Assembly: GCA_020343595.1 (NCBI GenBank)
Contig: CP070802.1
Location: 565,112 to 611,934, forward strand
Reading direction: 5' to 3'
Source: Caldifarciminota bacterium
Lineage (GTDB): Bacteria; Hydrothermota; Tepidihabitantia; SM23-42
Length of the DNA stretch: 46,823 nt
Shown: positions 41,523 to 46,823 of the stretch, piece by piece
How the letters are laid out: each line of letters starts with the position of its first letter
How positions within the stretch are numbered: position 1 is the stretch's first letter
Notes under the pieces: generated by a model
The model's database searches: none
What the model was told of the DNA's origin: nothing
What the model saw: only the letters and a program-made list of their open reading frames with translations
Made by a program: the position numbers and the translations under genes

Positions 41523-42561
41523 CAATATCCGTTGGCTAATTCCTTCATCGGATAAAACGCTCCCCTGTGGCGAGGAAAGCGAGATCGTGGTTTCATCGCG
41601 CATAAGGGTTGCCAGGAATCTGGAGAATATTCCTTTCGAATTGAAGATGAAGCAGACAGATGCTGAATATCTGATTGGTCTAGTACGTTCGATAATCGAT
41701 GGCAAGGTCAATGGCGAATTTCTCAATCTGCGTGATTTGAAACCCCTGGAGCGGGAATCGCTGCTCGAATGCCATCTCGTTTCGCCTGGCTTCATTACCA
41801 AGGAAAAGCCCACCAGTGTCTTCATAAGCGAAGGAGGGAATCTCTCGGTAATGATAAACGAGGAAGACCATTTGCGGTTTCAAGGCATTGGTTGCGGATT
41901 GAATTTCTCCGGTCTTTCGAGCGAGGTGTTCAGGCTCGAGGGGTACGTTAGTGATAACGTGAGTTTTGCCTATAATGACAATTATGGCTATCTCACATCA
42001 TGTCTTACCAATATCGGGACCGGAATGAGGGCCTCTGTCTTCATGCATCTGCCCGGCCTGGTCTTCACTAATGAGGTTGAGAAGGTTTTGAAGGGTGCGC
42101 TCCAAATCGGGATGACCGTCAGGGGCATTTATGGAGAGGGAAGTGAGATAAGGGGGAGCCTTTTTCAAATATCGAATCAGCACACGATCGGTTTCAAAGA
42201 GGAGGATTTGCTCGAGAGGATCACGAAACTGGCAAAGATGATCATCGATATCGAAAAGAAGGCTCGCGATGTTATCATGACAAAAGCACGCAGCGAGTTC
42301 GAGGACAAGATCTTCCGCAGTGTTGCGATTTTGAAGGCTGCGCGGACTATCAATAGCATGGAAGTGCTCAATCTGCTGTCTGCTTTGAGGTTTGGTGTTG
42401 GTGTGGGTATCGTTAAAGACATTACCCTTCAGACCCTCAATGAAATAATGGTCCTATCAAGGCCGGCTAATATCCAACTCTATTTCGGCGAGATGTTGGA
42501 GGAACAAGAGAGGGATATCAAGCGCGCCGAATACATCAGAAAACGGCTCGGTGCCAATTAG
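41503..42561 (+). CDS. mcsB: Protein-arginine kinase McsB
   Basis: This 352-residue member of the phosphagen-kinase fold phosphorylates arginines in proteins. Landmarks are IVVSSRIRVARNLENIPF (about 27-44, ATP phosphate binding), SVMINEEDHLRFQGIGCG, SCLTNIGTGMRASVFMHLPG (around the ATP-binding arginine) and RGIYGEGSEIRGSLFQISN. All conserved blocks are present. ATG 41503 is given; an in-frame ATG four codons later (41515) is equally possible. The overlap with mcsA implies coupled synthesis. Confidence 0.94.
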   Translation: MASKMHDNIRWLIPSSDKTLPCGEESEIVVSSRIRVARNLENIPFELKMKQTDAEYLIGLVRSIIDGKVNGEFLNLRDLKPLERESLLECHLVSPGFITKEKPTSVFISEGGNLSVMINEEDHLRFQGIGCGLNFSGLSSEVFRLEGYVSDNVSFAYNDNYGYLTSCLTNIGTGMRASVFMHLPGLVFTNEVEKVLKGALQIGMTVRGIYGEGSEIRGSLFQISNQHTIGFKEEDLLERITKLAKMIIDIEKKARDVIMTKARSEFEDKIFRSVAILKAARTINSMEVLNLLSALRFGVGVGIVKDITLQTLNEIMVLSRPANIQLYFGEMLEEQERDIKRAEYIRKRLGAN

Positions 42562-42615
42562 TAACGACATTAAAGAAGCCGGTCCTTACACAATTACCTT
42601 CACACTAATCAGGTT

Positions 42616-43488
42616 ATGAAAAGGGCATCAGGGGTGAAGAGTAAATCCAGCAAGACTTCAGAACATGACCAAGAAGCTGCCAACCGAGATGAAATAATCT
42701 TTCTTGGTACAGGCGGCGCACGGTATGTTATCGCAAAGCAATTGAGAGCAACCGGCGGCATGCTGTTCAGGATCGGAGGCAAGAATGTACTGGTCGATCC
42801 CGGTCCTGAATCATTATACCGTCTGCTTACCTACTTGCCGAAATTCAATCCGGAAAAAATCGATGCCATACTGCTGACCCACAAACATATTGACCATAGC
42901 GCGGACATCAATGTGTATCTTGACGTGATAACACGCGGTGGTTTCAAGAAGCACGGAATACTACTGGCGCCAGCAGACGCTTTCGGTGAAGAGGGAGTAA
43001 TATTCAAGTACCTGCTCGATTTTGTCGAGAGAAAAGTAGTCATTAAAGCTGATATGGATTTTGAACTGAATGGCGTATCATTTCATTTTCCGATCAGGCA
43101 TCAGCACAGGGTGGAGACCTATGGTTTCAAACTTTTACACAATGATTATACGGTTTCCTATATTAGCGATACCAAGTATTTCGCCGACCTCGGCTCTGCG
43201 TATGCTGCCGATATTATTATCATGAACCTGATTAAATTAGAGCCGTCGGAAATAGATCATCTATCTGTTGATGACTGCGCGCAGATAATCAGTAGCATCA
43301 GGCCGAGGGTTGCGATCATTACTCATTTCGGCATGACAATGATCCGGGCCGGGCCATGGAATGTTGCGCGTCAATTAAAGGATAGAACTGGAATTACGGT
43401 TCTGGCAGCAGAGGACGGCAGGCATTATCCTGTAGACAAGCTGCTGTCCTATGGGGTCAAATCTTCACAATTCACAACGTCAAGTTAA
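42616..43488 (+). CDS. Metallo-beta-lactamase-fold hydrolase (RNase Z/PhnP-like)
   Basis: The 290-residue protein has an MBL fold: FLGTGGARYV, the metal motif THKHIDHSADINVYLD, HQHRVETYGFKL, YISDTKYF and a late THFG. It resembles the RNase Z/PhnP branch, but no substrate can be assigned. The first 20 residues are charged and probably disordered. The last dozen residues (YGVKSSQFTTSS) are encoded by the left arm of a perfect 27-bp inverted repeat, so the C-terminus was likely altered by repeat insertion. Confidence 0.88.
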   Translation: MKRASGVKSKSSKTSEHDQEAANRDEIIFLGTGGARYVIAKQLRATGGMLFRIGGKNVLVDPGPESLYRLLTYLPKFNPEKIDAILLTHKHIDHSADINVYLDVITRGGFKKHGILLAPADAFGEEGVIFKYLLDFVERKVVIKADMDFELNGVSFHFPIRHQHRVETYGFKLLHNDYTVSYISDTKYFADLGSAYAADIIIMNLIKLEPSEIDHLSVDDCAQIISSIRPRVAIITHFGMTMIRAGPWNVARQLKDRTGITVLAAEDGRHYPVDKLLSYGVKSSQFTTSS

Positions 43489-43546
43489 AATATCCTTTGA
43501 GCAAGTTGAGGTGGCCATTTTGTGAATTGTGAAGATTTGACCCCAT
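43451..43546. repeat. Perfect 27-bp inverted repeat between convergent genes
   Basis: The arm at 43451-43477 (starting ATGGGGTCAAATCTTCAC) is the exact reverse complement of 43520-43546, with a 42-bp spacer. It spans the end of the MBL gene and stops 7 bp before the end of the radical SAM gene. It could form a long hairpin serving as a two-way terminator, and it resembles REP/MITE-type mobile palindromes. Confidence 0.85.
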
Positions 43547-43553
43547 TGCCGGG

Positions 43554-44369
43554 TTAGAAGGCAAATCTGTAATCGACGCGGTGTTTTTCTCCGAGATTGC
43601 CTATTCTCTCGCGCAACCGCACTTTGTACATCTTGCGGTTTGTATAGTATGTAATTAAAGGCTCGAGTCTGTCAGGAAAGTGCTTCTTAACCAACCGCTG
43701 GACATTCCGCCACACCTTAGGGTAGGGATTTAGCGTGTCGAACATCACGTACTCGGCGCCGCTGCTCTTGGCTGCCTTGAAGATGTTGGCGATCGTGGTA
43801 GGAGAATCAGAGACATAGGGTATAACGGGTGCGACAAAGACACTCGTACGGATACCATCCTGAGCGAGGGTTCGGATGGCTTTAAACCTCTTTTCGGCCG
43901 GGGGTGTGACTGGCTCAAACACCTTTCTTATGCGTTCATCTGTCGATGTTATCGTAAAACTGACCCTTATCTTGTATAGCCTGCGCAGTATGTCGCGGTC
44001 ACGGATGACGATGGTCGATTTTGTCAAAATGGATAAGCGATGTCGATAAGGTGTCAATATTTCGAGACATTGTCTGGTTATTTTATATTTTAGTTCAAGT
44101 GGCTGGTATGGGTCACAAACCGTGCCGAACGTAATCCGGCTGCGTTTCTTAAGCCTTTGGAGCTGGCGCGCGAGTACCTCTGGCGCATTGATCTTAATGT
44201 CTACAAAATCACCCCAGGGTTCGGTATGACCGGTGAATTTCTTCATGAATACGGCGTAACAGTACTGACACTTGTGCGCGCAGCCATAATAAGGGTTGAT
44301 CGCGTAGTCAATGGCTGATATGCCTGATTTATTGAGTATTGACTTGCACTTGACTTCGTTAATAAACAT
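43554..44369 (-). CDS. Radical SAM protein (SplB-like)
   Basis: This 271-residue protein carries the radical SAM cluster motif CAHKCQYCY at about 30-38, with YAINPYYG before it, as in the SplB-related subgroup that includes spore photoproduct lyase relatives and Rv2578c-type proteins. Other blocks are FGTVCDPYQPLE, ILTKSTIVIRD, VSFTITSTDE and FVAPVIPYVSD. No partner gene indicates its substrate. The ATG follows AGGCGAGG. It converges with the MBL gene across the 27-bp inverted repeat. Confidence 0.9.
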   Translation of the reverse strand: MFINEVKCKSILNKSGISAIDYAINPYYGCAHKCQYCYAVFMKKFTGHTEPWGDFVDIKINAPEVLARQLQRLKKRSRITFGTVCDPYQPLELKYKITRQCLEILTPYRHRLSILTKSTIVIRDRDILRRLYKIRVSFTITSTDERIRKVFEPVTPPAEKRFKAIRTLAQDGIRTSVFVAPVIPYVSDSPTTIANIFKAAKSSGAEYVMFDTLNPYPKVWRNVQRLVKKHFPDRLEPLITYYTNRKMYKVRLRERIGNLGEKHRVDYRFAF

Positions 44370-44651
44370 CGAACCTCGCCTTTCCTACGATTATAGGAAA
44401 GCGTTCAGCCAAGTCAATATCGACTGAATCGATTTCGCACGGTGATTGCACAGGGGGAATAAAATTCCAATATACAAGCACCAAATCTCAAATAATGTCC
44501 AAACTCCAAATCCGAAACACCCTTTTGGTCATTAGTATTTTGGTATTCGAATTTGTCCCGCTTCACGAGGATTCTCGTAAATGAGATCAAATTCCAGATT
44601 TGAGCATTTACGGAACTTAGTATTTCGAATTTAGGGTTTAGGATTTGATAA
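44370..44651. repeat. Gene-free region with degenerate CACCAAATC repeats
   Basis: From about 44460 the DNA is a run of words such as CAAGCACCAAATCTCAAATA and CTCCAAATCCGAAACACCC, then the opposite-strand style (AGTATTTTGGTATTCG, TTTAGGGTTTAGGATTTG). It is the same family as at 15.3, 26.9 and 37.1 kb. No gene is seen. Confidence 0.6.
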
Positions 44652-44679
44652 TTGACAAGTATCCTCTGTTGGGTATAAT
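44652..44679 (+). promoter_or_regulatory. Consensus promoter of the CAU tRNA gene
   Basis: TTGACA (44652-44657), 16 bp, TATAAT (44674-44679). The predicted +1 is near 44686, 15 nt before the tRNA. Confidence 0.88.
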
Positions 44680-44700
44680 CTAGTGGAATTAGTTACAGTG

Positions 44701-44774
44701 GGGCCTGTAGCTCAGTTGGTTAGAGCAGCTGACTCATAATCAGCGGGTCGGGGGTTCGAGTCCCTCCGGGCCCA
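44701..44774 (+). tRNA. tRNA with CAU anticodon (Met or lysidine-type Ile2)
   Basis: A complete cloverleaf: acceptor GGGCCTG/CGGGCCC (one G-T), D arm with AGCTCAGTTGGTTAGAGC, anticodon stem GCTGA/TCAGC with CAT at 44735-44737, T loop TTCGAGT and discriminator A. No CCA is encoded. A CAU anticodon can mean elongator Met or Ile2 modified by TilS; it is not the initiator, because the first acceptor pair is a normal G-C. I cannot decide between the two by eye. Confidence 0.93.
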
Positions 44775-44830
44775 TCACCACCAAAAGCACTAAATTCGAA
44801 ATCCTAAACGGCAGTAGGACCAAGGGTGTC

Positions 44831-44858
44831 TTGACTTTGGTTGATATTCGTGTATCAT
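44831..44858 (+). promoter_or_regulatory. Promoter of the PH-like/RecJ unit
   Basis: TTGACT (44831-44836), 16 bp, TATCAT (44853-44858), with a leader of about 125 nt before the ATG at 44990. Confidence 0.7.
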
Positions 44859-44989
44859 TACCAAGGATTTACAGTGCGGCAAGTTTGTCGATTTGCCGAT
44901 AGTTGTCAGAACAAGCAAAAAAAGGGTGGAGGTATTAGAATTCAGGTGTATTTAGTGAGTCTCGCACAACATCAACTGGAGAAAACCCT

Positions 44990-45430
44990 ATGAACTGGAC
45001 TGTGCATCCTGCAAAGCGTAATCTCAACAAGACGGTTTTGAGCGCAAGTTTCATTATCGCCTTCGTGGTCATTGTAGGCGTATTCTACGGTCTCTTTTGG
45101 AGTCTATTTGGATTCATAATACTTTTCGTGTCAGTTCATTCTTATTTCTTCCCCACAAGCTATGACGTCAATGATGAAGAGATTAAAATAAAGAACATAT
45201 TCATGACTCAGAAGCGAAAGTTGTCTGAATTCAGACGCGTCTACGTGGGGAAGAATGGAGCACTTCTCAGCCCTTTCCGCCGTAAAACTTTTTTGAACCA
45301 ATTCAGGGGTGTTTTCGTGCTCATGCCTGAGAAGCACACTGAAATACTCCAATTTCTCCGTGCACGGATTGAGCCCGATGCCTCACGGGATGAAAAACCA
45401 GAGGAGGTTGGCAAAGATGTCACTCCGTGA
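44990..45430 (+). CDS. Small membrane protein with PH-like domain
   Basis: The 146-residue protein has two hydrophobic segments (about 16-34 and 36-52), followed by a soluble beta-rich part (YDVNDEEIKIKNIFMTQ, SEFRRVYVGKNGALLSPF) that resembles the bacterial PH-like fold found in small membrane proteins. The C-terminus is acidic. TGGAG lies ahead of the ATG. It overlaps the RecJ-like gene by 14 bp, so they are translated together. Function unknown. Confidence 0.75.
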   Translation: MNWTVHPAKRNLNKTVLSASFIIAFVVIVGVFYGLFWSLFGFIILFVSVHSYFFPTSYDVNDEEIKIKNIFMTQKRKLSEFRRVYVGKNGALLSPFRRKTFLNQFRGVFVLMPEKHTEILQFLRARIEPDASRDEKPEEVGKDVTP

Positions 45431-46823
45431 TGCCGATAAGATGCTCATCGAGAAATACGCTACTGATTTCTCGATCCCGCGAGAAGTGGCGGAAATTATC
45501 GCCCGCCGTTTCCCCGAATATGGTGAGGCGAAAAAATATCTATTTCCTGATATCTCGCAGCTTCATGATCCAGGTTTGCTGCCGGATATCGACCGTGCTG
45601 CAGAGGAGATAATCACCGCGGCAAAGAGGGGAGAGGGCATACTCATTTATGCGCACGATGATGTTGACGGATATACGGCAGCCGCAGTCATGTACAAGGC
45701 GTTGGATGATATTACCAAGGGTAGTGGTACCCTCCATGTCTACCCGATAATCCGTGAAAAGGACGGCTACATATTGAATCCTAGCGTCCTTTCATCTTAT
45801 CGAGAGAAGGGAGTGAGGTTGTTGCTTACGGTAGATTTTGGCATAAGTAATGAAGATAACTTCCGCATAGCTGAGCAAGAGGGATTAAAGGCGGTCATTT
45901 GTGACCATCATGAGACAAAACTTACTGATTTCCCGATCGCTGCAGTTAATCCTAAGAGACGGGATTCACGGTATCCTTTTCGGGATTTGGCAGGAGTGGG
46001 GGTTGCATTCAAACTTGCACAATTCGTCTACCAGAAGTTCTTTGACATAAGCGCAAACGAATTCTATAGCCTGAAGAGATCGTTTTATCCGATCGTCTGT
46101 ATTGGAACTTTTGCCGACCGTGTGGCATTGTATAATGAGAACCGGGTTTTCTGCATCAACGGGTTGCGTTTGATGGAGAATATAGATGATGCATGGGCCA
46201 CTTGTCTCAGAGAGTCCGGTGAAATTGAGATGCACAGGGTGATCAAGGAGGTATTACCAACGATTGGTTCAGCAGCATATAACGATCCGAGATTGGGTGT
46301 CGATTTTTTTATTGAGAAGGACCTCAATCGAGTTCGGGGGATATACGCTACTCTGAAGGATACTGACCAGAAACGCCGTCAGGAAATCGACAGCCTGTTC
46401 AGCGAAGTGATATCCAGCGCCGAGGTGACTTCAAGATTGGTCATTTCTCTTGTACCTCTGTCAAAGCAGCACTATCTTGGTTCGGTGGCGGCACGGTTGC
46501 GCGATTATTTCAAGCGCAACTGTTTGATCATCGGTATCAGGGATGACAAGTGCATAGGAGAACTCAGGAGTTGTGATTTTGACCTGTACAAGTTGCTCTA
46601 CAGGATGCGGGATTTCTTTCTGGATTTTGGCGGGCATAAGAAGGCGGCTGGTTTCTCGATGGAGAAAAGACATCTGGAGATATTCCTCAAAGAGTTCAGA
46701 GAGTATGTCGAGCATCAGCTTCCCGACATACTCGATGGCTATGGATCGACAGAACCAGCACCAGAGGCTTTCCTGCGCCGATCAGACGTAGCCATGCTCA
46801 AGACGTTGATGCCTTTTGGTGAA
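45417..46823 (+). CDS. RecJ-like DHH/DHHA1 nuclease or phosphoesterase (3' end beyond window)
   Basis: This open frame of 469 codons has no stop before the window ends, so the protein is partial. It begins at ATG 45417 after GAGGAGG. The DHH domain shows YAHDDVDGYTAAAVMY, LLTVDFGIS, VICDHHETKL and NPKRRDSRYPFRDLAGVGVA. The DHHA1 part has LDFGGHKKAAGFSMEK, near residue 400. These are the marks of RecJ, a 5'-3' single-strand DNA exonuclease in repair, or a related DHH phosphoesterase. The first metal motif reads DDVDG where RecJ usually has DADG. The missing C-terminus would normally hold the OB fold. Confidence 0.9.
   Translation, partial: MSLRDADKMLIEKYATDFSIPREVAEIIARRFPEYGEAKKYLFPDISQLHDPGLLPDIDRAAEEIITAAKRGEGILIYAHDDVDGYTAAAVMYKALDDITKGSGTLHVYPIIREKDGYILNPSVLSSYREKGVRLLLTVDFGISNEDNFRIAEQEGLKAVICDHHETKLTDFPIAAVNPKRRDSRYPFRDLAGVGVAFKLAQFVYQKFFDISANEFYSLKRSFYPIVCIGTFADRVALYNENRVFCINGLRLMENIDDAWATCLRESGEIEMHRVIKEVLPTIGSAAYNDPRLGVDFFIEKDLNRVRGIYATLKDTDQKRRQEIDSLFSEVISSAEVTSRLVISLVPLSKQHYLGSVAARLRDYFKRNCLIIGIRDDKCIGELRSCDFDLYKLLYRMRDFFLDFGGHKKAAGFSMEKRHLEIFLKEFREYVEHQLPDILDGYGSTEPAPEAFLRRSDVAMLKTLMPFGE

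Noticed and set aside
1-46823. CRISPR arrays, prophage, integrase or insertion-sequence transposase genes
   Set aside because: No regularly spaced direct repeats with spacers and no transposase or phage protein were found; the repeats present are small and non-coding.

Overview
The window comes from a moderate-GC bacterial chromosome, probably an uncultivated anaerobe with an outer membrane. Evidence: LolC/LolD-type lipoprotein export genes, several lipoproteins, secreted proteins with C-terminal FlgD-like/type IX sorting-type tails, an M6 protease, and a corrinoid and ATP-driven [4Fe-4S] reductase operon that suggests strict anaerobiosis. Candidate phyla of the WOR-3/Stahlbacteria type fit this mix, but that placement is inference. 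Promoters are unusually regular (TTGACA/T, 16-17 bp, TATAAT-like). Several genes start 5-9 nt after the -10 box, which points to leaderless mRNAs.

Layout. Positions 1-9.0 kb (minus strand): a secreted LVIVD-repeat propeller behind a textbook sigma-54 promoter, the GAF/sigma-54 activator gene next to it, a MurG-like glycosyltransferase, and two tandem Ser/Thr kinase-TolB-TPR paralogues whose promoters are duplicated too. Positions 9-15.3 kb: a secreted ankyrin/metallo-beta-lactamase fusion, an M6 protease with sorting tail, an unknown exported protein, the selenocysteine tRNA gene (selC), a four-helix-bundle protein and an M48 lipoprotein protease. Positions 15.5-19.0 kb: selB and selA. Positions 19.1-26.0 kb: an operon of two uroporphyrinogen-decarboxylase-type methyltransferases, a corrinoid protein, two 2-hydroxyacyl-CoA-dehydratase-like subunits, their activator ATPase, a SAM methyltransferase and a ferredoxin-thioredoxin-reductase-like protein. 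Positions 26.5-30.0 kb: three genes interrupted by in-frame UGA. Positions 30-46.8 kb: mostly housekeeping genes (MFS transporter, glycolipid-type glycosyltransferase, zincin, ECF sigma/anti-sigma pair, lysS, lolC/lolD, mcsA/mcsB, MBL hydrolase, radical SAM protein, a CAU tRNA, a PH-like membrane protein and a RecJ-like nuclease that runs off the end).

The main discovery is a selenocysteine locus. The window holds tRNA-Sec, SelB, SelA and SelD, plus three in-frame UGA codons that each sit 13-16 nt before a perfect 6-7 bp hairpin with a 4-5 nt loop carrying G at loop position 2 (the bacterial SECIS pattern). The three are: SelD itself (Sec18); a 79-residue DUF4242-like protein (Sec20) with its own promoter, ribosome site and terminator; and a 604-residue secreted thioredoxin-fold protein with a Sec-Pro-Tyr-Cys active site and a type IX-like tail. 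Conventional gene calling would miss the DUF4242 protein entirely and would truncate the other two. The last two look like undescribed or little-described selenoproteins.

A second system of interest is the corrinoid operon. It pairs methyl-transfer proteins with an ATP-dependent low-potential electron donor, so a plausible job is reductive activation of the corrinoid or an unrecognised methyl-group conversion. Dispersed degenerate repeats, a perfect 27-bp inverted repeat and a 10-bp direct repeat splitting the selC promoter from selC show that small repeats have been active in this genome.
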